Origin: Nitrospirota bacterium
Lineage (GTDB): Bacteria; Nitrospirota; Thermodesulfovibrionia; Thermodesulfovibrionales; UBA6898
Assembly (NCBI GenBank): GCA_016217695.1
Contig: JACRHE010000107.1
Coordinates: forward strand, 1 to 36,083
Direction: 5' to 3'
Length of the DNA stretch: 36,083 bases
The notes under the pieces were generated by a model. It was not told the DNA's origin. It made no database searches and was given only the letters and a program-made list of their open reading frames with translations. The translations under genes and the position numbers were made by a program. Positions 18,194 to 28,673 of the stretch are shown here, in pieces. Position 1 is the first letter of the stretch, and the number at the start of each line of letters is the position of its first letter.

Positions 18194-18475
18194 ATGAAAA
18201 AAGGTGATGTAAGTCCCATTCTTGTAAATATCGGGTTCGGCAATGTAGTCGCCTCATCAAAGGTTGTCGCGATAGTAACACCGGGCTCAGCGCCCATAAA
18301 GCGCCTGCGCGAAGAGGCGAAGAAAGACCGGAGGCTCGTTGACGCGACCCAGGGACGGCGGACTCGTTCAATCATAGTTACCGACAGCAATCATATAATC
18401 CTTTCCGCTCTGCAGGCGGAAACGATCACGCAGAGATTCCAGGAAGGAAAGAGCGGCCTTGCAGAAGAAGAGTGA
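18194..18475 (+). CDS. RemA-like (DUF370) extracellular-matrix regulatory protein
   Basis: [69 protein letters not shown]. Confidence 0.9.
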   Translation: MKKGDVSPILVNIGFGNVVASSKVVAIVTPGSAPIKRLREEAKKDRRLVDATQGRRTRSIIVTDSNHIILSALQAETITQRFQEGKSGLAEEE

Positions 18476-19085
18476 AGGAAGCATATTCATCATCTCCGCG
18501 CCCTCGGGCGCAGGAAAGACGACTATCTGCAGGAAGATTATCATGAAGATGGAAAATGTTCAGCAGTCCGTCTCCTACACTACCAGGCTGCCACGCAAGG
18601 GAGAGGTCGAAGATGTCGATTATACCTATATCGGAGAGAAGGCCTTCAGGAAGATGGCCGGCAGTGGTGACTTTGTAGAATGGGCGGAGGTGCACGGCAA
18701 CCTCTACGGGACTTCCCGGAAACGGCTCGAAAAGCTCATGGCCGCGGGGTTCGATGTGATACTTGACATCGATACGCAGGGGGCCAAACAGATTCGAAAC
18801 TCATACGGCGGTGGGGTATTCGTGTTTATCCTCCCTCCTTCCATGGATGCCCTAAGGGAACGGCTCGAAAAACGAAAGACCCGGACAAAAGAGGATAAAG
18901 CCGATATCGAAAGGCGTCTGCGGCGCTCCGTGGACGAAATAAGAGACTATAAACTCTATGATTATGTTATAGTTAACGACGAACTTTCGATCTCTATCAG
19001 GAAACTTGAGTCGATCATTACATCTGAACGGCTCAGGAATGAAAAGATAGACCCCGGATGGATAAAGAAAAACTTTTTAAGCTAG
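18459..19085 (+). CDS. gmk: Guanylate kinase
   Basis: [40 protein letters not shown]. Confidence 0.95.
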   Translation: MQKKSEGSIFIISAPSGAGKTTICRKIIMKMENVQQSVSYTTRLPRKGEVEDVDYTYIGEKAFRKMAGSGDFVEWAEVHGNLYGTSRKRLEKLMAAGFDVILDIDTQGAKQIRNSYGGGVFVFILPPSMDALRERLEKRKTRTKEDKADIERRLRRSVDEIRDYKLYDYVIVNDELSISIRKLESIITSERLRNEKIDPGWIKKNFLS

Positions 19086-19094
19086 GAGGAAGCA

Positions 19095-19505
19095 ATGGAC
19101 ATCATTTCCCTGCCTGTTGAGTATGATGAAACAAATATCGACAGCAAATTCAGGCTTGTCATAATCGCCTCTCAAAGGGCAAAAGAGATCTCGATGGGAG
19201 CCAAACCTAAGATACAGACGCGGACAAAAAAGGTCACGAGCATCGCGATCGAAGAGGCCCTGGACAAGCATCTCGAATACCTTACAGGCGAAGAGGCGAG
19301 GATAGCCAAGGAAGAGGCCGGCAAATTCGATTACAGGAAACTCCTCGAAGACAGCCGGAAGTTGGCAGCAAGTGAAGACCTGACCGAACTCGAAAAAGAC
19401 CTGAAGGTCTATCTCCACGAGAAAGAAACGATGGTGGACAAGAGGGCCTTCGATGAACTCTTCAGCGACAAAAAAGAAGAAGCCGCAGACGAGCCTGAAG
19501 AATAA
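19095..19505 (+). CDS. rpoZ: DNA-directed RNA polymerase omega subunit
   Basis: FRLVIIASQRAKEISMGAKP...KKVTSIAIEEAL and position between gmk and coaBC. Confidence 0.88.
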   Translation: MDIISLPVEYDETNIDSKFRLVIIASQRAKEISMGAKPKIQTRTKKVTSIAIEEALDKHLEYLTGEEARIAKEEAGKFDYRKLLEDSRKLAASEDLTELEKDLKVYLHEKETMVDKRAFDELFSDKKEEAADEPEE

Positions 19506-20667
19506 GTCTATACTTCTGGGTGTTTCGGGCGGCGTAGCCGCCTACAAAGCCATAGAGCTTTGCAGAAGATTAAGAGATGAAGAGGCGTCGGTCTCCGTAG
19601 TCATGACCGATGCCTCAAAAAACTTTGTAACCCCCCTTTCCCTTGAAGTCGCCTCCATGCACAAGGTCTTTTCCTCGCTCTATGAAGAACCTATGGCGCA
19701 TATAACGCTGCCCCAGCAGGCTGAGCTGATGGTCATCGCTCCTGCAACGGCAAACATCATCGGGAAATTCGCCAACGGCATAGCTGACGACCTGCTCAGC
19801 ACCTGTTTCCTCTCTTTCAGCGGAAAGACGGTAATAGCCCCTTCCATGAACTGGCGGATGTATGAAAACAGGATCTTCAGGCAAAATCTTGAAAAGCTCA
19901 CTTCCCTCGGCGTGATACAGGTTGGCCCCGGACAAGGGAGCCTGGCCTGCGGGGAAGAAGGCCCCGGGAGAATGGCCGAGATACCCGACATTATCGATGC
20001 CGTCAGAACAGCGTTCTCAAAAAGAGATCTTGAGCATGAGAAGATCGTCGTGACGGCAGGCCCGACGCGGGAATATCTCGATCCCGTGAGGTTCATCTCA
20101 AACAGGTCTTCAGGAAAGATGGGATTTGCGATAGCAAAGGCTGCACGAAACCGTGGGGCTGACGTGACGCTAATAAGCGGCCCCACCTCGCTCGCAGCTC
20201 CAGCCGGCATGCGATTCATACAGGTGGAGACTGCGCTGGAGATGGCAGAAGCGGTTGAAAAAGAGGTGCGCTCCGGAGCCTCCGCACTGATCATGGCAGC
20301 TGCCGTGGCCGATTTTTCACCTTCCGAAAAGTCAGGGACAAAGATCGAAAAAGCGGGGGAACTTCTCATTCGCCTGAGGCAGACCCCGGATATCATTTCG
20401 TCGGTTGCAGCAGGGAAAGGGAAGCCGTTCATCATAGGATTTGCTGCCGAGACCGGGGCCCGTGTCGAAAGGGCAAGAGAAAAGATGAAAAAAAAGAAGA
20501 TGGATATGGTCGTTTTCAACGATGTCACTGAGGCAGGAGCCGGATTCGATCTTGACACAAACCGCGTAACCATAATCGACAAAAAAGGCGAGACAGGCCT
20601 TGAACTCATGAGCAAAGACTCCGTAGCTGAAGCCATCCTGGACAGGTTCTCTGAAATCAAGGCTTGA
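19453..20667 (+). CDS. coaBC: Phosphopantothenoylcysteine decarboxylase / phosphopantothenate-cysteine ligase (true start uncertain, overlaps rpoZ)
   Basis: ILLGVSGGVAAYKAIELCRRL, PSMNWRMYEN, VTAGPTREYLDPVRFISNRSSGKMGFAIA. Confidence 0.94.
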   Translation: MNSSATKKKKPQTSLKNKSILLGVSGGVAAYKAIELCRRLRDEEASVSVVMTDASKNFVTPLSLEVASMHKVFSSLYEEPMAHITLPQQAELMVIAPATANIIGKFANGIADDLLSTCFLSFSGKTVIAPSMNWRMYENRIFRQNLEKLTSLGVIQVGPGQGSLACGEEGPGRMAEIPDIIDAVRTAFSKRDLEHEKIVVTAGPTREYLDPVRFISNRSSGKMGFAIAKAARNRGADVTLISGPTSLAAPAGMRFIQVETALEMAEAVEKEVRSGASALIMAAAVADFSPSEKSGTKIEKAGELLIRLRQTPDIISSVAAGKGKPFIIGFAAETGARVERAREKMKKKKMDMVVFNDVTEAGAGFDLDTNRVTIIDKKGETGLELMSKDSVAEAILDRFSEIKA

Positions 20668-20704
20668 CTTTATTCCTGTTATTTGATAAAAAATTGACAA
20701 GGTT

Positions 20705-21775
20705 ATGGCGTTAAAAGATATAGAAAAGCTGAAAGAAAAAGTAGAGAAGGACCCGAACTCGAAACTCTTTGTCCCCCTCGCCGAGGAATACCGGAAAGAA
20801 GGCCTGCTGGATGAAGCCATCAGCGTACTTCTCACCTGCATCGAAAAACAGCCGGGATATATGAGTGCCAGGGTGGCTCTCGGTAAGATATACCTGGAAA
20901 AAAGCATGCTGCCGGAGGCAAAGGCAGAATTTGAAAATGTTATAAAGGCTATACCCGACAACCTTTATGCACATAAGAAACTGGCAGATATCTACCGCGA
21001 GACCGGCGACAGGGACCACGCGATTCAGTCATATAAGGCTGTTTTGAAACTCAACGCCATGGATGAAGAGGCGCTAACCAGTCTCAACGATATGGAAAGC
21101 GGCATTGTCTCCGAAGAGCAGGCTGGTGAGACGACTGCGCCGGCAGAGGCAGCGGTCGCAGAAGAAGCGGTCGTGACAGAGGAAAGCGCAAGGGCAGAGG
21201 AACATATCCCTGAAGATGATCTCTATGCGGTCACCGGAGAAGATGAGGCGGAAATAGCCCCGCATTCTGAAGAGGAATTAAGCGCATTTAAAGATTCTAT
21301 TTTTGGGGTCAGGGAGCAGGAGAAAGAGGAACTGACGGAAGGCTTCGAACTGGAAGAAGAAGAAACAGTTGAAGCTGAAAAAGAGATCTCATTCGGCGAT
21401 GTCGGCGAAGCGCTGAAAGCCGGCGAACAAGAGACGGCTATTGCAGAAGAAGCCTCAGTCAGTGAGGCCGCTGAAGAAGATATCTTCACCAAAGAAGAAA
21501 AGACATCCCCGGAGAGAAAACAGACGTCCGGAAGGGACTTCAGACTGGAAGAGGCCGAACAGAAGATATCCGAAGGCAGCTACGGTGAGGCATTACAGAT
21601 CTATCGAGGACTCATTCAGGTCAATCCTGACGATACGACCGTTTTACAGCGTATCGAGGAACTCAGGGCACTCTTAAAGCTCATGGGAAAGGACAAGGAG
21701 GAATTGATAGGGAAACTGAACGCCTTCCTTGACGGCATCAAGAAAGGACGGGATGAATTTTTTAGACGTACTTAA
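20705..21775 (+). CDS. TPR-repeat protein with acidic low-complexity linker
   Basis: N-terminal and C-terminal TPRs flanking a Glu/Ala-rich central region. Confidence 0.75.
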   Translation: MALKDIEKLKEKVEKDPNSKLFVPLAEEYRKEGLLDEAISVLLTCIEKQPGYMSARVALGKIYLEKSMLPEAKAEFENVIKAIPDNLYAHKKLADIYRETGDRDHAIQSYKAVLKLNAMDEEALTSLNDMESGIVSEEQAGETTAPAEAAVAEEAVVTEESARAEEHIPEDDLYAVTGEDEAEIAPHSEEELSAFKDSIFGVREQEKEELTEGFELEEEETVEAEKEISFGDVGEALKAGEQETAIAEEASVSEAAEEDIFTKEEKTSPERKQTSGRDFRLEEAEQKISEGSYGEALQIYRGLIQVNPDDTTVLQRIEELRALLKLMGKDKEELIGKLNAFLDGIKKGRDEFFRRT

Positions 21776-22109
21776 GGAGACGGTCGATAAGGTAGAAGGC
21801 GCCGTCTCTGCAATGATCATTGCCTCCGACGGCATACCTGTCCAGGAGTATGCTTCAGAAAGGCTGATCGACCTTACCGGGCTTGGTGCAGAGGCCTCGG
21901 CGATGATCAGGGACATCTCTTTGGCAGCTGAAAACCTCGGACTTGGCGAGGCAAGGGAGTTCTCGATAATTTCCGATATCTGCGGCATCATAATGAGGAA
22001 GATAAACGATGAATACTATCTGGCCCTTGTGATAAAACCCGAAGGCAATTACGGCAAAGGCCGTTTTGTTCTCAAAACTACAGTCCCCAAGATAGAGAGC
22101 GAATTCTAG
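21753..22109 (+). CDS. Roadblock/LC7 domain protein
   Basis: MNFLDVLKETVDKVEGAVSAMIIASDGIPVQEYASE...; ATG preceded by aaaggacggg; overlaps the TPR gene end. Confidence 0.8.
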   Translation: MNFLDVLKETVDKVEGAVSAMIIASDGIPVQEYASERLIDLTGLGAEASAMIRDISLAAENLGLGEAREFSIISDICGIIMRKINDEYYLALVIKPEGNYGKGRFVLKTTVPKIESEF

Positions 22110-22166
22110 CTCGCGGTTTTCAGAGCCGCACCTCCGGGGTATCATATCCTGACGGAAGATAACCGC

Positions 22167-22613
22167 ATGGGACATAAAAAGATGAAAAAAATACTGGTCA
22201 TACACGGACCAAACCTGAACATGCTCGGCAGAAGGGAACCCGGCATTTACGGCTCAGTCTCGCTCGACGACATAAATAAGAAAATCGTCGCAGTTGCCTC
22301 TGAACTGGGCCTCGGGGCCGACATCTTCCAGTCCAACAGTGAAGGCGCTATCGTAGATGCAATACAGGGAAAGGCATATGATCTCCTGATTATAAACCCG
22401 GCAGCATACACTCATACGAGCATAGCCATAAGGGACGCTATCGCTGCTGTCGGGAAACCCGCAATAGAGGTCCATATCTCAAACATCCACGCGCGTGAGG
22501 AATTCAGACAGAGATCTTTTATATCCGGGGTCGCAACAGGCCAGATCGCAGGGCTCGGCATTGAAGGATATCTCCTCGCTGTCAGAGCCGCCCAGAAAAT
22601 CCTGTCGAAATGA
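22167..22613 (+). CDS. aroQ: 3-dehydroquinate dehydratase type II (start may be 22182)
   Basis: [51 protein letters not shown]. Confidence 0.96.
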   Translation: MGHKKMKKILVIHGPNLNMLGRREPGIYGSVSLDDINKKIVAVASELGLGADIFQSNSEGAIVDAIQGKAYDLLIINPAAYTHTSIAIRDAIAAVGKPAIEVHISNIHAREEFRQRSFISGVATGQIAGLGIEGYLLAVRAAQKILSK

Positions 22614-23671
22614 ACCGCCTGCAGGCATTGATTGATGCCCTGAACAGCAGAGGCGTCGATGGCATACTTGTTTCCGACATCAGAAACATCCGCTATCTCT
22701 CAGACTTCAGAGGAACGCACGCATGTCTATTGATCAGCAGCAGGGAAAGGCTGTTGTTCACCGATTCCCGGTATATCGAGCAGGCAGGAAAAGAGACGAG
22801 GGGATTTGAAATCGTACTTGCAAAGGAAGACCTGTCACGATCGGTCCTGAAGAGGGCGGCTGCAGCCGGAATCAGGGTGCTCGGATTCGAGTCATCCGTA
22901 ACATACGTATTTTATCGCTCCCTCCTGCGAAAAGGCGTCAGGCTGAAGGCTGTGAGCAATCTCGTTGAAGACATGCGCAAGGTCAAGGACCGAGCTGAAC
23001 TTGAACTGATTCAAAAGGCGATAGTAAGGGCGGAGAAGGCATTCACAGGTGTCAAGCCGTATATCCGCCAGGGTGCATCGGAGCGGCGGATAGCAGGCCT
23101 TCTCGAAGAAGGCCTGAAAAAAAGCGGATGCAGGGTGCTTCCTTTTGATATAATAGTTGCCTCAGGACCGAACTCTTCAATGCCGCATGCAGATCCGACG
23201 GACAACAGGATTAAGGCTGGAGACCTCGTTGTCATTGACTGGGGTGGCGAGGCAGGAGGATACTTCTCGGACATGACGAGGACCTTTCTGATTAACGGCA
23301 AAGGCATCGAAAAGAAAAAGGAAATGTACGAGACCGTACTCTCCGCAAATATCAGGGCGCTGGAGTCTGTCAGAGAAGGAATACCTGTGGGAATGGTTGA
23401 CAAAGCAGCCAGAGATGTTATAAAAAAGGCAGGGTACGATGATTTTTTCGGTCACGGCACAGGACATGGAGTTGGTCTTGAAATCCACGAACTCCCTCGC
23501 GTCTCACGGGTGGGAAGAGAATCGATCAGGCCGGGAATGGTCTTCACCATAGAGCCCGGCATCTATATACCCGGTGTCGGAGGGGTCAGGATAGAGGACA
23601 TGATAGTCGCCGGCAGGACCGGATGCACCATACTGACATCCATCCCGAAGACGCTGGAAATACTACACTAG
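22610..23671 (+). CDS. pepQ: Xaa-Pro aminopeptidase/dipeptidase (M24)
   Basis: [60 protein letters not shown]. Confidence 0.93.
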   Translation: MNRLQALIDALNSRGVDGILVSDIRNIRYLSDFRGTHACLLISSRERLLFTDSRYIEQAGKETRGFEIVLAKEDLSRSVLKRAAAAGIRVLGFESSVTYVFYRSLLRKGVRLKAVSNLVEDMRKVKDRAELELIQKAIVRAEKAFTGVKPYIRQGASERRIAGLLEEGLKKSGCRVLPFDIIVASGPNSSMPHADPTDNRIKAGDLVVIDWGGEAGGYFSDMTRTFLINGKGIEKKKEMYETVLSANIRALESVREGIPVGMVDKAARDVIKKAGYDDFFGHGTGHGVGLEIHELPRVSRVGRESIRPGMVFTIEPGIYIPGVGGVRIEDMIVAGRTGCTILTSIPKTLEILH

Positions 23672-23688
23672 TTTGGAGGAATATATCA

Positions 23689-24249
23689 TTGATTGCAACA
23701 TCTGATTTCAGAAAAGGCCTGAAGCTCGAATTTAAGGGAGATCCCTATGAGATAATCGATTTTCAGCACGTAAAGATGGGCAGGGGCGGCGCCATCGTAA
23801 AGACAAAGATGAAAAACCTCAAGACCGGCAGCGTGGTGGAAGAGACTATACGCTCGGGCGAGAAGTTCCCGACTCCCGAGCTTGAGGAAAGAAAGATGCA
23901 GTACCTCTATATGCAGGACGGGCTTTATTATTTCATGGACCAGGAGACCTTCGAGCAGATACCGCTGACGTCAGAGCAGCTAGGCAATGTGAAACTCTTC
24001 CTGAAGGAGAATATTGAGGTAAAGATCCTCACCTACCGGGGTATTCCGCTCAATGTTGAACTGCCCACATTCATCGAGCTCGTCATAGCAAAGACTGACC
24101 CGGGCTTTAAGGGTGACACGGCATCAGGAGGCGGAAAGCCTGCGACCCTAGAGACAGGGGCTGTGGTAAGAGTTCCGTTCCATATCAACGAAGGAGACAC
24201 TATCAAGGTTGACACGAGAACGTCTGAATATATAGAAAGGGTAAAATGA
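23689..24249 (+). CDS. efp: Translation elongation factor P (Arg at loop position 32)
   Basis: TTG start with SD ggagga 8 nt upstream; [47 protein letters not shown], family C-terminus [15 protein letters not shown]. Confidence 0.95.
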   Translation: MIATSDFRKGLKLEFKGDPYEIIDFQHVKMGRGGAIVKTKMKNLKTGSVVEETIRSGEKFPTPELEERKMQYLYMQDGLYYFMDQETFEQIPLTSEQLGNVKLFLKENIEVKILTYRGIPLNVELPTFIELVIAKTDPGFKGDTASGGGKPATLETGAVVRVPFHINEGDTIKVDTRTSEYIERVK

Positions 24250-24686
24250 TGGAGCTTGAGGACCTCAAAAATCTGATTGAACTTCTCAAGGAAACCGATA
24301 TCACGGAGCTGCAGGTAGAGAAAGACGGCACCAAGGTCAAGATCAGACGGGAAAAATTCTTCCAGAGCATAGAGATCCCCACTGTTAAGCCCTCGGCAGC
24401 CGTACATGAACATATCATAAAAGAGACCGACGAAGACGCCCAGAGGCTGATCACCGTTACCTCGCCGATCGTAGGTTCCTTCTACCGATCGCCGACTCCG
24501 GAAGCCCCGTCCTTCGTCGAATCCGGGACAAAGGTCAAAAAAGGACAGGTGCTCTGCATCATAGAGGCTATGAAGCTCATGAACGAGATAGAATCCGAGG
24601 CCGACGGCGTCATCGTGAAGATCCTCGTCGAAAACGGACAGCCTGTTGAATACGGCGAGCCCCTCTTTCTCATCGATCCCCTATGA
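24246..24686 (+). CDS. accB: Acetyl-CoA carboxylase biotin carboxyl carrier protein
   Basis: Biotinylation motif [11 protein letters not shown] and upstream linker. Confidence 0.95.
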   Translation: MMELEDLKNLIELLKETDITELQVEKDGTKVKIRREKFFQSIEIPTVKPSAAVHEHIIKETDEDAQRLITVTSPIVGSFYRSPTPEAPSFVESGTKVKKGQVLCIIEAMKLMNEIESEADGVIVKILVENGQPVEYGEPLFLIDPL

Positions 24687-26047
24687 AATTATTCAGAAAG
24701 ATACTCGTTGCAAACCGCGGAGAGATCGCAGTGAGGATCATACGGGCCTGCAAGGAGCTCGGCGTAAAGACAGTTGCGGTCTACTCCGACGTCGACAGGG
24801 AGTCGCTGCATACAAAGATCGCAGATGAATCGATCTGCGTTGGACCGGCGAGCACTGCCCAGAGCTACAACAATATACCGAGCATCCTTACTGCCGCGGA
24901 GATAACGGACTCAGAGGCGATTCATCCAGGCTACGGCTTTCTTTCGGAGAACCCCCACTTTGCCGAGGCCTGCCTTACATCAGGCATCACCTTTATCGGC
25001 CCTTCTGCCGAGAGCATCAGACTGGGCGGAGACAAGGCAAAGGCCCGGCAGGTGATGAAGCGCAGGGGCGTCCCGGTTGTTCCCGGAAGCGATGGTCCGG
25101 TTGTCTCGGAAGAGGCTGCCCTGAAGACGGCAAAAAGGATCGGGTTTCCGGTCATCATTAAGGCCTCTGCAGGAGGCGGCGGAAGGGGCATGCGCATCGT
25201 CAGGGCTGAAGAAGAACTCGAGAAACTGTATTTCATGGCGCAGAGAGAGGCTCTCACCGCATTCGGAAACGGCGAGCTCTATGTCGAGAAGTTCATCCCT
25301 GAGATGAGGCATATCGAGGTTCAGATCCTTGCAGACACCAAGGGAAACATCATCCATCTCGGAGAGAGGGACTGCTCCATTCAGAGGAGGCACCAGAAAC
25401 TCATAGAGGAATCGCCATCGCCTGTTGCTTCCGAAAAGTTCAGGAAAAAAATCGGTGAATATGCCGTAAAGGCGGCGAGGGCAGTAAAGTACAAGAACGC
25501 CGGGACAATAGAATTCATCGTCGATACTGAGGGAAATATCTATTTTATGGAGATGAACACCAGGCTGCAGGTAGAGCATCCTGTCACGGAATTCGTCAGC
25601 GGCGTAGACATCGTAAAGGAACAGATAAGGATTGCCGCCGGCTTCCCTCTGGAATTGAAACAGACGAAGATTAAGATATCCGGCCATTCCATCGAATGCA
25701 GGATCAACGCCGAGGACCCTGAACGGTTCATCCCCTGCCCCGGAAAGATAACCTTTCTTGCCCTTCCCGGAGGCCCCGGGGTAAGGGTTGATACTGCGGC
25801 TTATAACGGCTGCGTCATCCCGTCTCATTATGATTCGCTTGTCGCCAAGCTTATCGTGCACGGAAAGGACCGGGCAGAGGCGATTATGAAGATGAAGAGG
25901 GCACTGGATGAATTCATCATTGAAGGAATCAAGACGACGATCCCCTTCCATAAGAAGGTGCTGAACGATCCTGACTTTTTTAATGGCAATTTCAATACCG
26001 GATTCGTGGAGAAGATGAACGCCCCTGCCGAACCTGTGAACAGGTAA
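24683..26047 (+). CDS. accC: Acetyl-CoA carboxylase biotin carboxylase subunit
   Basis: [48 protein letters not shown]-grasp. Confidence 0.97.
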   Translation: MKLFRKILVANRGEIAVRIIRACKELGVKTVAVYSDVDRESLHTKIADESICVGPASTAQSYNNIPSILTAAEITDSEAIHPGYGFLSENPHFAEACLTSGITFIGPSAESIRLGGDKAKARQVMKRRGVPVVPGSDGPVVSEEAALKTAKRIGFPVIIKASAGGGGRGMRIVRAEEELEKLYFMAQREALTAFGNGELYVEKFIPEMRHIEVQILADTKGNIIHLGERDCSIQRRHQKLIEESPSPVASEKFRKKIGEYAVKAARAVKYKNAGTIEFIVDTEGNIYFMEMNTRLQVEHPVTEFVSGVDIVKEQIRIAAGFPLELKQTKIKISGHSIECRINAEDPERFIPCPGKITFLALPGGPGVRVDTAAYNGCVIPSHYDSLVAKLIVHGKDRAEAIMKMKRALDEFIIEGIKTTIPFHKKVLNDPDFFNGNFNTGFVEKMNAPAEPVNR

Positions 26048-26083
26048 GGGCAAGATCGACCTGCTGCGCTTTGATTTTGCATG

Positions 26084-26104
26084 GAGAGGTCACCTTCACC
26101 TCTC
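26084..26104. other. Small inverted repeat downstream of accC (hairpin without T-tract)
   Basis: GAGAGGT-CACCTTC-ACCTCTC. Confidence 0.45.
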
Positions 26105-26114
26105 GCCAATTCAC

Positions 26115-26145
26115 TTGACAAGATGCTGATCCAAACTTGTATATT
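26115..26145 (+). promoter_or_regulatory. Candidate sigma-70 promoter for two-CW copy 2
   Basis: TTGACA with AT-rich TGTATATT 17-19 nt downstream. Confidence 0.55.
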
Positions 26146-26198
26146 GAGATATGCATACATTAGAACTATATTCAATAATATCGTGAGGTAACAGGCTG

Positions 26199-26504
26199 AT
26201 GGCAAAACTGAACTGCTGGGAATTCAAAAAATGCGGAAGGGAACCGGGCGGAGTAAACGTCAGGGAGCTGGGTGTCTGCCCTGCGGCAACCGAGATCAGA
26301 CTTGAAGGAGCTCACGGCGGCAAAAATGCAGGAAGGGCATGCTGGGTAGTGGCAGGCAGCATGTGCGAAGGCAAGGTGCAGGGCTCATACTCCATGAAAT
26401 ACGGAGATTGCGTCGAGTGTGACTTTTACAAGAAAGTGGAAGAAGAAGAACAGTCGGACTATCAGCTCTCGATCATTCTCCTTCGGAAACTTATCAGGAT
26501 CTGA
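26199..26504 (+). CDS. Small cysteine-rich 'two-CW' domain protein (copy 2)
   Basis: LNCWEFKKCGREPGGVN..GVCPAATEIRLEGAHGGKNAGRACWVVAGSMCEGKVQGSYSMKYGDCVECDFY, aligns end-to-end with the 10483-10821 product. Confidence 0.87.
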   Translation: MAKLNCWEFKKCGREPGGVNVRELGVCPAATEIRLEGAHGGKNAGRACWVVAGSMCEGKVQGSYSMKYGDCVECDFYKKVEEEEQSDYQLSIILLRKLIRI

Positions 26505-26509
26505 AGCGA

Positions 26510-27613
26510 TTATCCGAACTGCACATTACGCTGAAAATCATCTGCGCTGGTTGCAGCTGACTTGGCCGTCTCCAGATCGATGACCCCCTGGTTAAACAGA
26601 TCCATCAGATGCTGGTCAAAGGTCTGCATGCCGTACTGGTCTGTCCCTGATTCAATATAGTCCCTCATATTCCCGCTCTTCTCAGGGTTCTCTATGCAGT
26701 CCCGGATACTGAGAGTATTCCTCATGACCTCCACAACAGCCACGCGACCGGCATTATCTTTCCTGCGGAGGAGCCTCTGCGAGACAACGGCCCTCAGAGC
26801 CTCACCCAGCCGCAGACGGACGGACATTTCATCTCCGGGATCAAACGAACTGATGATCCTCTGTATCGTCTTTGGAGCGTCAACTGTATGGAGCGTCGAA
26901 AGCACCAGATGGCCGGTCTCTGCCGCTTTCAGGGCGGTATCGATAGTCGTCCTGTCGCGCATCTCTCCGACAAGTATTATATTGGGGTCCTGGCGGAGCG
27001 CTGCGCGGAGTGCCTTTGCAAAACTCTCTGTGTCGGAACCCACCTCACGCTGGACAATCGCGGCCTTGATCTCCCTGTGCAGAAATTCTATCGGGTCCTC
27101 GATCGTCACTATCTTGCACGGTTTGGACTGGTTAATCAGGTTTATCATGGATGCCAGTGTCGTGGATTTTCCGCATCCGGTGACACCCGTAACGAGCACA
27201 AGACCCCTTTCCTCCATCGAGATATCATTTATCACCCTGGGAAGCCCGAGCCCCTCTATAGTGGGAGCCTCAAAAGGAATCAGCCTCAGGACAACAGAAA
27301 AAGTACCTCGCTGCCTGCAGATATTAACGCGAAAACGTGCGAGTTCGGCAATGGAATACGAGCAGTCAATGTCCTGCAGTATCCGGACATCCCTGGCTAA
27401 ATCCTCTTCGGGCACGCTCTTTGTCCCGCGCATGATATGCCTGACGATCTCCTCGCAGTCTGCCATACTCAAAGGCTGGAGCTGTGGTATCAGCATGATC
27501 TGTCCCTGAAGACGGTATTTCCAGAGCGTGCCGACGCAGAGGTGGACATCAGAGGCGTTGATCTCCTTGCACTTGGCCAGAACCTTGTTGAATACGCTGA
27601 CTATATCTTCCAT
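26510..27613 (-). CDS. pilT: Type IV pilus retraction ATPase, PilT/PilU family
   Basis: VTGVTGCGKSTTLASMI, IEDPIEFLH, AALRQDPNIILVGEMRDRTTIDTALKAAETGHLVLSTLHT; start reassigned to ATG at 27613 with SD aaggagg. Confidence 0.93.
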   Translation of the reverse strand: MEDIVSVFNKVLAKCKEINASDVHLCVGTLWKYRLQGQIMLIPQLQPLSMADCEEIVRHIMRGTKSVPEEDLARDVRILQDIDCSYSIAELARFRVNICRQRGTFSVVLRLIPFEAPTIEGLGLPRVINDISMEERGLVLVTGVTGCGKSTTLASMINLINQSKPCKIVTIEDPIEFLHREIKAAIVQREVGSDTESFAKALRAALRQDPNIILVGEMRDRTTIDTALKAAETGHLVLSTLHTVDAPKTIQRIISSFDPGDEMSVRLRLGEALRAVVSQRLLRRKDNAGRVAVVEVMRNTLSIRDCIENPEKSGNMRDYIESGTDQYGMQTFDQHLMDLFNQGVIDLETAKSAATSADDFQRNVQFG

Positions 27614-28037
27614 GATAACCTCCTTGTAAAATAGTACCACTTTACCCTTCCCTGTTTAAGATTTTTTTACAGAGGCCAACCCCTGTCCAAAATGCCGTGG
27701 CCCAAGGGCCTGACACCTCCTAAAAACAGCAAATCGACGATATCTTGTGGCGGCAAACCTTTTTGGTCATCATTGGTGTCCGGATATATGCGGCCCTATA
27801 CGACGTTTCTGACGGCCCTATTACAAGGAGTCGCTGCTGTTTTTATCCGGCATTCAGCCCTTATTCCGATTGTTTTGTACTGTTGTAACAGAGACCGTTC
27901 ATTTTAAAAATAATGCCTTTTCCAGTAAAATGAAGGGACAGTTTACTTGAATGCTTGCGGAAAGAGACCGGGCAGGCAACCCCAAAGCCTTTCAATGCGA
28001 TAGGATTTGATAAGGGCATGGCGTCGGAATATATATA

Positions 28038-28658
28038 ATGCAGATAAACGGCATCTATTTCATAACTGACAGGACATATTGCAGCCTGAGCGCCTGCGAG
28101 ATGGTATCCCTCGTGCTTAAAGCCGGGGTACGTCTTATACAGTACAGGGACAAAGACGGAACAAGACGCCAACTATATAAAGAGGCTGTAAGATTGCGTG
28201 AGCTGACCCGGTCTTTCGGCGCAATGCTGATTATGAACGACCACGCGGACATAGCGCTCGCGGTAAAAGCAGACGGCGTTCATCTCGGTCAGGATGACCT
28301 TCCGCTTAAAGAGGCAAGAAAGATCATGTCCGGGAAAATTGTCGGCATCTCAACCCACAGCCTTGAGCAGGCCAGGGACGCCGAAGCAGGAGGGGCCGAT
28401 TATATAGGGTTCGGTCCGGTCTTTCAAACTGCAACGAAAGATGCAGGCAAACCGAAAGGGGTTGACAATATCAGGCTGATTAAACAAAATGTCTGTATTC
28501 CGGTGGTGGCGATCGGCGGAATAACGATTGATACCATAGGAGAAGTGATAAGGGCAGGCGCTGACGCAGCTGCTGTGGCATCAGCCATCTGCAGGGGCAG
28601 TATTGAGAATAACGCCCGTCAGTTCGTTGAAGAATTGAAGGATATGCTGAAAACATAG
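28038..28658 (+). CDS. thiE: Thiamine-phosphate synthase
   Basis: IYFITDRTYC, LIQYRDKDGTRRQLY, MNDHADIALAVKADGVHLGQDDLP, GFGPVFQTATK. Confidence 0.93.
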   Translation: MQINGIYFITDRTYCSLSACEMVSLVLKAGVRLIQYRDKDGTRRQLYKEAVRLRELTRSFGAMLIMNDHADIALAVKADGVHLGQDDLPLKEARKIMSGKIVGISTHSLEQARDAEAGGADYIGFGPVFQTATKDAGKPKGVDNIRLIKQNVCIPVVAIGGITIDTIGEVIRAGADAAAVASAICRGSIENNARQFVEELKDMLKT

Positions 28659-28673
28659 TGTACGGAGGTAGAT

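Noticed and set aside
19680-20660. 326-aa minus-strand ORF opposite coaBC
   Set aside because: Shadow ORF rich in Ser/Phe/Pro antisense to a conserved gene.
20705-21775. Acidic Glu/Ala-rich middle of the TPR protein as a DNA repeat array
   Set aside because: Compositionally biased but no regular repeat unit; looks like a flexible linker.
24980-26053. 357-aa minus-strand ORF opposite accC
   Set aside because: Antisense to a strongly recognised accC; no domain-like sequence; typical shadow ORF in GC-biased coding DNA.
26694-27509. 271-aa plus-strand ORF opposite pilT
   Set aside because: Antisense to conserved pilT; Ser/Arg-rich shadow translation.
27641-28037. Possible TPP riboswitch or regulator upstream of thiE
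   Set aside because: No TPP aptamer motifs (CUGAGA, ACCUGAUC) seen; only short weak palindromes such as GGCCCAAGGGCC.
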